Below are positions 1-11,900 of a stretch of 64,000 nucleotides of DNA, in pieces. The stretch's first letter is position 1. Every line of letters begins with the position of its first letter. The stretch lies in NCBI RefSeq assembly GCF_000003815.2, contig NC_049985.1, forward strand, positions 2,271,643 through 2,335,642, in the 5' to 3' direction. The stretch comes from Branchiostoma floridae. Lineage: Eukaryota; Chordata; Leptocardii; Amphioxiformes; Branchiostomatidae. The notes below the pieces were generated by a model that saw nothing but the letters and a program-made list of their open reading frames with translations, was not told the DNA's origin and did not search any database. Both the position numbers and the translations under genes were made by a program.

Positions 1-29
1 CATAAAATTTTCTCTCTTTTCTGCCCTCT

Positions 30-300
30 CTCCTTAATGTTACACTCTAACTCCCCCTTTTCCTTCAGTTTCTCCTTCTCTTCCCTCCTTCTTTCTTTTT
101 CTTTCTTTCTCCTTGTCTCCATCTCTCCATTCCCCTATCTCTCCTTCAATTACCCCCCCCCCTCTCTCTCTCTCCAAGGACGATATGAGATTCCTTATTT
201 AACGTCCTTGCTCTCTCCTCTCTGCCCTATATCCCTCTCTCTATCCATCCCCTCTTAACGTTACCCCATCATTCTCTCTTTCTCTTTCTCTCCCTTTCTG
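30..300. repeat. Polypyrimidine (CT-rich) low-complexity tract
   Basis: Nearly pure C/T sequence on the plus strand with runs of CTTT, CTCC and TCTC. A short open frame lies in it, but its Ser/Phe/Leu/Pro-only composition is that of the repeat. I see no gene in 1-690 apart from the end of the leftward exon at 693. Confidence 0.8.
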
Positions 301-692
301 TTTGCCTGCCCAAAAGGACTGATGTGGAAAGCGCTACTAAAAGACATGCACAATACATCTGTTTTATATTAAGATAGGTGCTTTACCGTACTAGTATCAC
401 GCCCATCCCAGCTGTGTTGAAACCAAAGGGGCGGGAACCCTGACCATACCGTGACAACTCAACCCTCTGCGGTGTTCAAACGGCCGCTGTCAAACAAGTC
501 AAAGGTCGGCCTGGCACGAATGCCCTTGTGTTACCCTTCGAACAGAACAGAAATCCCCCTCACGCCAGCTCCTGTGATAAAAGCTATTGATCGCGCAGCT
601 GTGTGTTAGAAACAGCCCGTCCAACGCGGGGTTACAAAACGCGATGTTTGAACGGTTGATAATAAAAGAGAGCGGAAGAGACACAAACTCAC

Positions 693-884
693 CGGCCTGT
701 TCTCGGAGAAAACGGTCTCTCAGCTCTCGGATCTTCACTTTCCGGTCCTGAAAACAAAACAGACACCTTCAGACATGTGTTCGCGAACTTCTACCGCGGT
801 GTTACCGTCAGTCACAATGAAAGTATCGACAAAATCGAGGAAAAATTGGAGGTGAACCTCTTTGCCGTCTGCTACTTCCGCCAT
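693..884 (-). CDS. First two coding exons of an unidentified leftward gene (partial)
   Basis: I do not recognise this protein. Minus-strand exon 1 (884-795) starts with ATG in the context AACATGGCGGAAG and encodes 30 residues beginning MAEVADGKEVHLQFFLDF. It ends in frame at a GTAGAAG donor. Exon 2 (747-693) follows a TTTTCAG acceptor, encodes a charged helix-like stretch (KVKIRELRDRFLREQ) and ends at a GTGAGT donor. Both junctions are consistent in phase, but the intron would be only 47 bp. The rest of the gene would lie left of the window. It is head to head with fancb, about 160 bp apart between start codons, so the two probably share a promoter. Alternatively exon 1 reads through the short intron and stops at once. 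Confidence 0.4.
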
Positions 885-930
885 GTTGGTCATGCGATGT
901 TGTCGGTCAAAGGTCACCCGGAAGTCGGGT
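870..930. promoter_or_regulatory. Bidirectional promoter core (YY1- and ETS-like sites)
   Basis: Between the divergent starts there is a YY1-like CCGCCATGTTGG (878-889) overlapping the leftward ATG, an ETS-like ACTTCCG on its left edge (874-880), and a second ETS-like CCCGGAAGT at 918-926. No TATA box is visible. This combination is typical of CpG-type housekeeping bidirectional promoters. Site identity is by motif only. Confidence 0.5.
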
Positions 931-1046
931 CGTCAGTGGCGGGAAACACAAGATGTCAGCTGATGACTAGGTCGTGTGAGGATCTTGCTCCTTATTTTCC
1001 TACTTAATAGCGCAATAGTGCGACATAACCAGCTCATTTTTTCACC

Positions 1047-4000
1047 ATGGCGTCTCCAAGACACCATCTAGTTTCCTACAAAGGCTTTGTTGTAGAATTT
1101 TGCGATGAAGTTGAAAATACGACACTGGAAGGAACTGTGATCCAGGCCAGGGTTTTCAAGATGGACAGGACCACAGGCAAGTTTGTACAAGTATGTGTGG
1201 TTGACAGTCCTGAAGTTGGACAGCTTCACATCATAACAGCTAACTGTGTGTGCGAGGAGAGCACCGGATCCATCCTTCCATGCGTTCTTTTCCGTAACTG
1301 CAAAGGAGACTCTGGCTTTCCTTGTGTGTTCCAAGCAGCTTTTCTGACAATGGATGGGGACGATGCAAAACTCGTGACCGGTCCAGGAATGTCAGCATCA
1401 CACCGCATGTGTCACAGCAACGTCCTAAAGACCTTCCAGCTCCTACCGGGACCTCGGATTGCGTATCGTTACCATGGAGACCTATGCGTCGCCTGCGACA
1501 AACAGAACACAGGAACATTCCAACAGCTGAAGATCGCTACGTCGACCTTCGACCCGCTATGGTGGGGAAAGCTGGGAAGGACACTCGTTGCCATGGGAAC
1601 GGAGGCATGCTCAGCATCACCTGATCACCAGATGGAAACCGAAGAGGAGATGGTCACCGACCTTGACCTCATCTGGGGTCACAAGTGGATGTATGTTGCC
1701 ATGGAAACCAAAGATGAAGAGTGGAAGAAAAGGGACGGTAGCGTCTTCATTCCTCATCCGTATGCATGTGTGGCTAGGGCGATATGCCTGTTAGAATACA
1801 GAGTGATTAAACAGACAATAGATGGGGATAATCCAGAGCAGGAGGATGCTGATGTCCATCAATCACGTGTGCTGTTAGCGACCAATCAGGGGCAGCTGGT
1901 GGAGCTGGAGGATGGGGAGGTGAGGAGGATTTGTGAGCTGCCGTTTCAGGACCCGTCTGACGTGCGTGTGGCGTATGTCAGCGGAGGGGAGACAGTCGTT
2001 CTTGTGACGTCACCCACAGGAGGGGTGTGTGCGGTGTGGGGCAGCAGCTTCAAGGTACGGCTCAGATTTTTGCCGTAACATAAAGAAAAAAAGTATAGAA
2101 AAAGATCTGTCTGATCAGATTTAGTTCTCTGTGTATATCTGAGAGTAGATGTCAGCTCTGATACTTGCTCTATGATAACATCAGTTGGAGCAAATAAAAT
2201 CTACTTAAATGGTACCAAGGCTAATCTAAAGTTCAGCCCTAAAAATGACTAGGTATATAGGACAGTAAATTAGAACAGTAAATGTACTTTGGATGGATTA
2301 GGTGTATGATAAGATAAACAGCCTCTGGAAGTACTTTAAACTTAATGATCCAGAATTTATCTGATGTGTGATAGTTGTTCTTTTGCTCCAGCCCGCAGGC
2401 CACTGGCCATCAGCCCACATGGCCCTGACCGACTATTTCCTGTCCCGTGGGACTCAGCAGGTGCTACTGCTATCTGGGAGTGGGGGAGTCTTTGATGGTT
2501 TCCTTCTCACTGATCTAATGGGCTACAACATTACCGATCAGGTGAACTAGCCGGTGTCTACACAGCTCAACTTTATTTTTGTGATCCCAGTTCCCTTTGA
2601 TTAAAGAAATCCTGTAAAGATTGATTTTTCCATTATCATGTCTGATGTTTAATTTCTAGTCCAGTGTTTGAGTGCGGTTTATTCAGATTCTTATATTGCT
2701 ATATCTTTACCCTTCAATTTTGTTCATCAAGTTGACAGAATGGTCTTACAATATAGTTAAGTAACATTTTTTCAGTCAGAGTGATGATACACAGCAAAAT
2801 TCTATCAAATGACGGAATGACATTAGCTATCTAGAATTCTGATGTGTTGTTTGATAAGATATACAATTGTTTAAGTGTTTGTTGTAACTTTTTCCCTGGT
2901 ACCACTAACAGCAGGAGGAAGCTGAGGAGGAGACAGATGTGTCTACTAGTACAGACAGGAGTGTACCCATGCAGTCAGCTGTGCAGGCCTTACAAGCCAG
3001 GCTATATGTAAGGCTACTCCCTATTATGACAGGATATGAAATAAGTCAAACATTGCGACTGTGTATTAAAAAATGTCAATTCGGACCTCATACGGACTTC
3101 ACATACATTGTTATAGCACCTTTTCCAAGGATTTTAACCTCCTTGCCTTAAATCTTTATGAATACTTAAATCTGGAATACTTTTTTAATGTGTACCTTTT
3201 TATGTGTGTTAATCACAGGAGAGCCAGGCATCCCTGGAGGAGCTGAGGTCCCTGTCAGCTCAGAAGGACAGAGTGATCCAGCAGACCTGCACAGCTCTGA
3301 GAGCCATGGTGCTACAGAGTGGCCACGTTATGGGGCAGGCCGCTCTACCAGAGGATGTAAGCACTCCCTCCTACATGTATATCCTACCTCGCTATACTTT
3401 TGTTCTGTATGGTATAGACTCACTCACTTAATCACTCTCACTCACTCGCTGACTCACTAAGTTCCTCATGCTTGCTCACTCGCTCACTCATTCATTCACT
3501 TAGAAGTTACTCATACTTACACTCAGACACTAACTCTCTTACTCACCAACTCTCTCAGTAACTCACTTACTCACTCTTACTCTCACACTCACTCACTCTC
3601 AGTAACTCTCTCACTCACTCTCTTACTCACCCACTCTCTCAGTAACTCACACTCACTCTCAGTAACTCTCTCACTCACTCTCTTACTCACCCACTCTCTC
3701 AGTAACTCACACTCTCTCAGTAACTCTCTCACTCACTCTCTTACTCACCCACTCTCTCAGTAACTCACTCACTCATACTCTCACACCCACTCACTCTCTT
3801 ACTCTCACACTTACTCTCACTCTCTCAGTAACTCACTGACTCACTCTCTTCCTCTCACTCTCACTTACAGGTGCCATTGTCATGCTGGATAACACTGAAG
3901 GTTTAGGAGGTGAAATCTTCCATTATGCTGTATGTCCTTCTCTTGCAAGGTTGTCCCCATAGACATCATTCATAGCTTGGGAAAATGACAGCTCAGAGAC

Positions 4001-6572
4001 GACAGTATTCTACCAGTTTCGACTTTAATTTGTCTTTCTCAAGAAATCAAGGTTGTCCCCATAGGTTTCGTCCTTCCTTGTTGCTCCATTGACTAATTAC
4101 TTTCCTCTTATTTATTGTGTCCCACTTGCAGCCCTCACTGGTGTGCCTGTACAATGGAAAAGGTTTTCCCCCCAGTCCTGACTTGATGCCCCCCTCCCCA
4201 CCTATGTCGGACCCCATCACCGTTGTACGAGTCTGGCAGAGGCTGGTTCTGAACCAGTGGGTGGTCGGGCTGGAGATCAGCAACCAGTCAGACAGGTGGG
4301 GATCTTAACTTGAAAGTTCATCTGTGTTGGTAGAACTCATTATTGGACTTTAAGTCAAACTATATTGGACTCCAATAGGCAGGGATCTTATGTTCCAATG
4401 GGTCCTTCCTGGTGTGAGTAGTTCAAAACTTACAGACCTATGGCCGCACCTGGGTCAATAACTGTCACCTGAGTTAGTGTCAAATGGCAGCTGCTTTAAG
4501 ACTCTTAAGATTTAGCCCTGCCTATATTAAGCTCCTCGAAATTCAGCCTCTGGCTGCGAGGAGAGAGTAGACAGCCCACCCAATAAGAACAAGCAATGCC
4601 CCTTCATTCTGACACCCCTATGTTAGGGTTAGGGTTAGGGGTAGGGGTAGGGGTAGGGGTAGGGGTAGGGGTAGGGGGTGTGAGAACATCAAGGATTTGG
4701 AACATATGAGTGTAACTAAATAGGGATCTTGTGGTATCAGCATAGGCTATGCAAAATCTATTTAATGGAAGACATCTGCCCATGCATTGATTTTGACCTG
4801 TTTCTGAGATATTTTCTTTCAAGTGACATGCAACAAGAAATCACAGCTGCATTGACATCCATCTAACTTACCTTAAATCAAACAGTTTTCTCTACTGTTT
4901 GAAATAAACTTTCCCACATACAAATGTATTTTCCTTTTTTCCGCAGAACTTTGCAGGACGTACGCCTTGCCCTTGTTAGACACGAGGGTGCTGAAGCTGG
5001 TGCCATGAAGAGTTCAAGATGGAACAATGATAGCACATCTTCATGTAGAGTTGTTTCAACAATCCCTCCCGCAGTAAAACTAGGCTCAGAGACAAGTCAT
5101 CACTTCCAATCCAAGAAACTAAAACTGGACAAAAGTGTGCAACAAGATGTAACAAAACAGAATACTACACTAGTCTGTGTGTCCCCCATACCCAAGTTTG
5201 GTGCCCGCCCATCCTTACAATGTTCTTTACTCCTATCATGGAGAGAAAAAGAAGGGAGAGGTAAAGACAGTGAAGTGGAGTCCAGCTTTAGAGATTTCTG
5301 TCTGGATGTTGGGCATGTGAAGTTGTCCATTGATGACATTACCAACAGACATCTGACTGTGTTTGCGGGGGATGGCAGCAAGACTGGTAAGATCTCGCCT
5401 TTTTTTTTACCTCTTCAGATTCTGTAATCTTTTTCTGTAATTCAGTTTGTCTTTTGATGTTCTTCAGGACCCATCCTCCATCAATACAGAAATTTGCTGC
5501 AGTGGGAAAAATTCACCCCATTGTCAACAAAAAAATCCTAACTGCAAGACATGAAATTGATGAAAGTGTATATTATAAGCTTGAAATAGACATTTTCAAA
5601 AATGTGAATTCACACAACATAGTCTCCCAAAACAATTAGTATGACTAGAGACAGCCCTTGTGTACACATAACTATTCTGTCTGTAATGCCTGTGAAATTT
5701 ACAGAGTAGCATAGAGATGACTAGGTTGTATAAACTCTTTCAAAAACATTTTTTTCACAGCTGACTTACAGAAGACAGACCTGCTGGCCCTCGAAGCTGT
5801 GCAGTCAGAAACAAGGTTAAAGGTGAGATGTAGCCATGGCAACCTCAGGCAGCTGCCTCAGATGTTGCAGAGCAAACTGGGATTCCAGGCTATCCCAGGC
5901 GCCCCTGGACTGTTCTGTGAGCGGCAGGGACCGCTGCAGTATGTGAGAGTCACCTGTACTGTCATCAGCAGAGCAGAGGCTGAGCTATCTGTTTGTACAA
6001 GGTGGGAGGATTTTGTAATTATGATAGCATTCATCTAGGTGTATTATTGCAGCCAGTAGGTTCCCAATCTGACTCTGAGTGTTGAGGCTGTTAAAATACA
6101 GTGGAAGGAGAAGGATGGATTCTGCCTACCAACACTGTTCCCTAGACACGGTGGATAACAACCCACTGCTTTTATAGCCTCAAAAGACTTTCGGACAACC
6201 TTATCACTTGAGTCAGATATACATGTAAATGTCGAATTTTGTTCATCATTATCAGTACATATCCTATAGATGCACGTAGAGGAGCGATTTTGGTTCATTC
6301 ATTGCTTGCCTATGTAACTGCTCAGTTTAAAAGACACTGTGTGAATCACTTTTTTTTCTCTCTCCAGAGACCTGCCCCAGCTGTCTCTTCTACTCCACTC
6401 CCTGTACAGCCTCCTTCCCCGAGGAACAAAAGTCCTCCCTGATCTTCAAGACTCCAACATTAAGGAGGAGGTGGAAAAGTATGTGAAATCTGTGGACACT
6501 GAGCAGCCACACATGGGCAGCAAGCTCAGAACTTTACTACAGTGGGAGGGAGTGGAGAAGGAACAAGAGTGA
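1047..6572 (+). CDS. fancb: FANCB, Fanconi anaemia core complex subunit B
   Basis: FANCB, with FANCL and FAAP100, forms the catalytic module that lets the nuclear Fanconi core complex monoubiquitinate FANCD2/FANCI during crosslink repair. Exons: 1047-2054, 2392-2541, 2912-3007, 3219-3356, 3871-3900, 4132-4295, 4947-5386, 5761-6001, 6368-6572 (stop 6570-6572). All have GT/AG ends and compatible phases, giving about 823 residues (human about 859). Diagnostic FANCB matches are CELPFQDP followed by VCAVWGSSFK at the end of exon 1, GTQQVLLL (about 356-363), VWQRLVLNQWVVGLEIS in exon 6 and LFCERQG (about 726-732). The start ATG lies in CACCATGG. Exon 1 alone encodes 336 residues. The 30-bp exon 3871-3900 has a weak GTTTAG donor, and skipping it keeps the frame (813 residues). 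The right-most introns hold no other gene. Confidence 0.9.
3420..3870. repeat. ACTC/TCTC microsatellite-derived tandem repeat in fancb intron
   Basis: Degenerate (ACTC)n with higher-order units such as CTCTCAGTAACTCACTCACTC repeated every 40-60 bp. It fills the intron between fancb exons 4 and 5 and ends directly at the acceptor of the doubtful 30-bp micro-exon, so length changes here could affect splicing. Confidence 0.85.
4621..4680. repeat. Interstitial telomere-like repeat
   Basis: Three perfect TTAGGG units (4623-4640) are followed by about six GGGGTA variant units to 4676. It lies inside the fancb intron 4296-4946. TTAGGG is the chordate telomere repeat, so this is an interstitial telomeric tract or a simple repeat derived from one. 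Confidence 0.8.
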
Positions 6573-7137
6573 TGCTTTCATACAGATGACAGGGCCTACA
6601 AGACGTGTTGCCATCTGGCTGAATGTTTAGATTCATAGAAGTTAAAAGTTGATTTGCCGATGAGTCTGTCAGCTTGAAATGATACTTTTGTCAGTTATAT
6701 TGTCAAAGTTCTCTCAATCACCACACAATTTGACAGATCAACTGATGTGCAGAGACCCCTGAGCCCAGCACAATGTGATGGGGTAAGTATTTTTGTGAAA
6801 AATATGCTTGAGTCTCCTTGTTAATATTGGGGACAGGTACAAATGTACACCTTAAGCCCCTTAACAGGTGTCATCATAATGTAAAAATCTGTGTGGAACT
6901 GTGTCATAAGATGGTTTACTACTTGAATTTTATTGTTTCAATGTTTGTGGCATATACATGTGTAACATAGAAATTTACATTGTCATTTCCCAGAGTGTAA
7001 CATTACTGTCTAAATGTCTTCACTGACAGGTTATATTGGCAAAATATGTACAGGTGTGTTATGTTGTAGACAGTTACTTGGGTTTGGCAAAAAAACTTTT
7101 CTACATTCAGTGTGCTAGAAAAATAGTACAACTCTAC

Positions 7138-7143
7138 AATAAA
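7138..7143 (+). terminator. Candidate fancb polyadenylation signal
   Basis: AATAAA, 566 bp after the fancb stop codon, is the first canonical signal on the plus strand in the 3' flank. A shorter 3' UTR using a variant signal cannot be excluded. Confidence 0.45.
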
Positions 7144-7564
7144 TATATTTACTCTCAACAGAAGTCTAGCTTCCTACATGCATCCTCATTGGATAACTTA
7201 AGCATACAGATTTGAGGATCCTTAACTGAGTGCTCTTAATTCCACTCATTAGTGCTTATATTCACAAAAATATAGCATCTACATGTACTACATCATGCTT
7301 TGCATTATACAGTGGCATGGAAATCATGTCGACTTTTGATCAAAATATGCAAGAAAGCCACATTGTTGAAAAGTTTGAAAATTCAACTCCTATTGCAAAA
7401 TATATTGTATTTATGTTTGTGCACTATTTGTACATATCATTCATTTACATATTTGTGCCCATGATAAATGTAAATTTACTATATATTTATCATGTGTAAC
7501 AAGACCTTTTCACTTCAATGTTTAGTTGTTACCTCCATGAAAAACGAAGGTATTTTCAAGTGTC

Positions 7565-7748
7565 TGTTTATGTTTCCAGATATTTGTGGTCAGCATAACT
7601 CAACAATCTCTGGATGGATTCTGATGGTATTTGGCATGTGGGTAGGTAGGTTTGTTTGTGTGTGCATTTGTGTTTCCAGATATTTGTGGTCAGCATAACT
7701 TAAGAACCCCTGAATGGATTCTGATGCTATTTGGTATGCCGGTAGGTC
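7565..7748 (+). repeat. Two tandem copies of a dispersed repeat
   Basis: Two copies about 105 bp apart (about 7572-7640 and 7675-7745) share GATATTTGTGGTCAGCATAA, a CTGGATGGATTCTGATG-like block and a WTTTGGTATG-GTAGGT end. A third diverged copy is at 36468-36545. The family occurs in many invertebrate genomes in my recollection, but I cannot name it. Confidence 0.65.
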
Positions 7749-8545
7749 TTATTTTTGTTTGCACTCTCCACTTTTGTCCCTCTTTATACTTCCACCATTG
7801 CTTTTCAGTTGAACTAGAAACACCTCAATATCAGTTCACCTCAATGAACATACATGTACAGTTTGTCCACCAGTACATCAACATTCAGCATGTAGCCAAA
7901 TGTGTCGTCAGTCCACGTATGGCAGTGTTCTTGTCTCACCCCTAACCTGCTGTGTTCAGATGCTGTACATTCCGCATATGGTCAAATTGTCAAAGATCAG
8001 CAGGTAGTCAGTTGCACGCATCTTGTCGCAAAGGAAGATGACTTAAGGACCCATAGACACCTTGAAGGACATTATGACGACTATGTATCAACAGTCAGTA
8101 GTAGACATGTAGAGCTGTCTGGTCACAAAAGACTCCTAGGACTCATAGATACCTTGGAAAATCACCAGTACCATGCATATGGGGAAGAAATTCTCGCATG
8201 CATGCATGGAAAAGACCTTAACCACCAAAAGATGTTGTTTCTCGTGAAAGTCCTGGCTTTGGGATGTCTCAGATTGTTTTTTTTCAAATCTAAGAGCTCT
8301 AGCATTGAAACTCCTGAGAGTACGATGCCATTGCTAAAGTCCAGGGTGTTCTGAAGCAGATGAGCGCCTCATACAAGGAATTTGTGCTTTTGGAATGTTC
8401 CCCTTAAAGAGTCTTCCAAGTTCTTCAAGCATGATTACAGATGTGAGAAATCAGTCCTTTAGAACCAGAACTTTCTGTTTTGTGAGGCACATTGAAGAAT
8501 CAAGTTCGTTTTAAGATGGGAAAACAGATTCCTTCATAATCATAT
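7749..8545. other. Intergenic region, no supported gene
   Basis: Lies between the 3' ends of the convergent fancb gene and the large minus-strand gene. A 150-codon open frame (7902-8354, +) has no recognisable domain and starts inside the dispersed-repeat neighbourhood. Part may be 3' UTR of the minus-strand gene. Confidence 0.5.
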
Positions 8546-8915
8546 GCAGATGTGTCGTAGCCCTGTTAACTTTTGCTGTCAATATCTTGCTGTGGCTAGA
8601 TATTGAGACCTGGAACGTCTCCAAACATGTTTGTCTTTGTGAGGTTTTTGAGAGCCCAGCAAAATGAGACTATGCTCCTCAGAAACAGATGAGTCTGCCC
8701 AACGTGTGGTAGCCCTGTTTGCTGCCTCTGCCCGTGTCCTTGAATGTCTTCAAACTTGTCTTTATCAACCTTAAGAGCCCAGCAAGAGGAGTCTATGTCT
8801 TCAGACGCACATGAGGCACCTCCTTAAATAGTCTTTTTCAAGAGATCACAGTCTTTCAGAAGCATATGAGCCTGCCCAGCGTGTGGTAGCCCTGTTTGCT
8901 GTCTGTGTCCGTGTC
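8546..8915 (-). repeat. Decayed tandem copies of the terminal coding exon end
   Basis: The last coding exon of the large minus-strand gene contains, on the plus strand, GAGCCTGCCCAGCGTGTGG followed by TAGCCCTGTTTGCTG (about 8868-8903). A clear degenerate copy lies at about 8690-8745 and a poorer one at about 8546-8580, with related GAGAGCCCAGCAA blocks between. The copies sit downstream of the stop in transcript orientation, so they would be 3' UTR sequence. Confidence 0.6.
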
Positions 8916-11900
8916 GCCGAACCTGAGCTGTGTGACAGGCAGGTGTCTCTTGTGCATGAGCCAGCCGGAGTCCTCCTGCCAGCTGGCCAGCCCAGAGTCG
9001 CACTTACAAGCTCGGCCTCCGCCACAGGTGCCTGCAAACAATGACAGTTGTACGTTTAAAGCAAACGCAGATTTGTGATCTATTTGGGGAAACCGAATTT
9101 TGCCCAATTTTTCAGACAAACTTTCATGTCGCATTGACAGTGGACCTTAAAAACATTCAATTGATTTGATTCACTCACAAGGGACAGGCTGTCAATAATT
9201 TGGTCATTCTTACTAAGGAAGGTGCTACCAAGAGTTCAGCAAGAGTTAAGATCGAAAGTTTAGACTTATTAAGTTTTATTGCATAAAGATAAATTGGTTT
9301 ATACACATTCATACACATCATTTCTGTTGTGGAAGGCATCTTCTGAAGTAAAGATAACATTTGCCGTAGATGATAAGTATGTATACGGATTCGTTGTCAA
9401 AAAAGACACCAACTACAATATATTATAAAGCTCTATTTCTGTACACAAAGCAGAGTGCTCGCCAATAATCATTCGCATTTTCGATTTTTACAATATCAAT
9501 GGCCATCAAATATGAACTTTCATTCAACATTACCTGCTTCTCCACACGCGCAGTTGTTTGTCCCGGGTTTCCCCCCTCCCCAGTAGTCCTTTCTCCGGCC
9601 GTCAGCTGACAACCACCAGGCGAACCCCGTACTGCCTCTGTGCAGGACCGAGCTCAGGCATTCATACTACAAAGATGAAATATTGCAGGGAATTACTTTG
9701 CATCACACAAAGGTTCAGTTTTGCTAGGGTGTTCTAATGTTATTAATCTCAAATGGTGAAATGTTCCAAACCAAATGCTATTACCTTAGTAGATTAAAGG
9801 CAGTACAAAGAAGAAAATACGGCTTGAAAGTGGGGTAATATTCAAAAGAGTCAGTTTGATTCTGGAAAAACTGATCTCAGTTAATGTCTTTTACAATATT
9901 ACTCGTATCACACCTTCGCCTGGGTACCATCCTAACCCTTGGCTGGGTTCCGCTTTCCGCTTTTGGGGCATGGTCGGGCCCGGGTCCATTCTAACTCGGA
10001 GATAAAATAACCCGGGATCTAATCGTAAGCACATCGACAGGTACCCCAAAGTAATCCGGCAGTCCAACGGGACAAATTTGTGGCTTCGGGGTGGGGCTAC
10101 AGTCCCAACGACCACAGGGGCAAATGTGACCGTAATATTAAGCAAGCAAAAGGGGAGAGCCAACATACAGTAACTACGGACGACGGTACCCAGACTAATC
10201 AAACCTTGCTGTTATGTAAACATTTGTGTAATCTCTTAAGCTGGAGACCAAAGGTCCATGTACGATAGAAACAGAAAACACGCCGCCACCGGTACCTTGA
10301 TGAACTGCATACATCTCTTGGACCTCCTGATGACGGCCCGGATCTGCTCCAGGGACGTCCAGTAGGTGATGTTGCGGAAGTACGACCCGGGCTCCCCGTA
10401 ACCCTCCACCACCGTGCGGGACTCGCTGTCGTGCCCGAAAGACGACGCGACTAAAAACAATCAATACATAATGTTCACATAACGTTACATGTACGAGGTT
10501 ACACCTGCGTTTGGTTCAAGTCTTCAGATAACAGTTTCCCTTGCTGGTCTTAAATACTAATATGATTAACATCGTTCGGGCCTCGTTGTCGTGCCCGAAA
10601 GACGAAGCAACTAAAAACAATCAATACATAATGTTCACATAACGTTACATGTACGAGGTTACACCTGCGTTTGGTTCAAGTCTTCAGATAACAGTTTTCC
10701 TTGCTGGTCTTAAATATGTTTAACATAGTGCGGGCATCGCTGTCGTGCCCGAACGACGACGCAACTGAAAACAAGCAATACATGATATTCACATTCATGT
10801 ACGAGATTACAGATGAGTTTGGTTCAAGTCTTCAGATGACAGGTTTTTATTTTACTCGCAGTTCGTCGACACATTTAGCTAAAATGCCCGAATGTTCAGG
10901 ACACCGGAAACATTCAATGCACAATAAACCATCATCTCATAGTTCTGAGCACAGATGTGGTCTCATATGAGCTCAATTGGCCTAGAACGGAATGAAATCG
11001 TTAGGATAATAAAATACAACGTCCGTCCCTACCTGCATCTCCGACGCGTTCACACTGCACGGGAGTCGGCGGCACGCCCTGTCCCGGGCCGTCAGGGTCT
11101 ATGGAGTAAATCTCTCCCGAACGGAACTCTTTCCCCAACGTCTCGGAAACTTCTGTGCAGCTGGCAGGAAGAACTGGAAGGGAGTAAATGATTTGATACA
11201 TCTTTGGCAGGAATAATTTTCACAATAAATAATTTTACTTTCTTCTGATATCAAATTTCAATTTTGTTAATGTTGAATTTTAATTTTTGTAATGTCGAAC
11301 GCCATTTTACTCAAATTTTAAAGTTTGAAATGCCGAATTTCAAATGATGGGCAGTGCAGTTTAAAGCATTACTTCACATGAAATGTAATAATGATCAAAG
11401 ATGTCCACATAAGCACATATTTGCTAATGTTATGTTATCTTGTTCAGCAAAGGGCGTGCCAGTCAATGTGAATAGAACTAAATCTGAATCTGCAAGTGCG
11501 TGGCTTCATAAAACTCAGAGATAGCAAGATTTAAATGAACACTACTGAAAAATGTTTTTGTCTAATACAATTACCGGTATTGACAAGCTTGTTGGAGAAA
11601 TGCATACGAATGATGAGGACAGCTTTATTGCATGTCAAGAGCTGAATATTAGCCAAAGGTGATCATAAAATGTAGGAAGGTTGGTCCGTCAAAAATGGAT
11701 GCATGAGAGTCCCCACCATGACATGACTGACAGCCTCCCGATGACGTGTTCCACCCCGGTAAGTCCCTGCCCTGCGCCGATGACGCCGGTTCCCCGAGAA
11801 TTCCCGACAGCTTCTGCTGCAGAATCCGCTGCGACCGCTCCATCTCCGAGTTCCTCAGCCTGAGCCCCTCCACCTCGTCCAGCAGCTCGTCCTGGTCGTG

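Noticed and set aside
37-258. Serine/phenylalanine-rich small protein
   Set aside because: Pure translation of a CT-rich tract.
7902-8354. Novel 150-residue protein gene
   Set aside because: No domain, no splice or promoter context, ordinary length for chance in this composition, and flanked by repeats.
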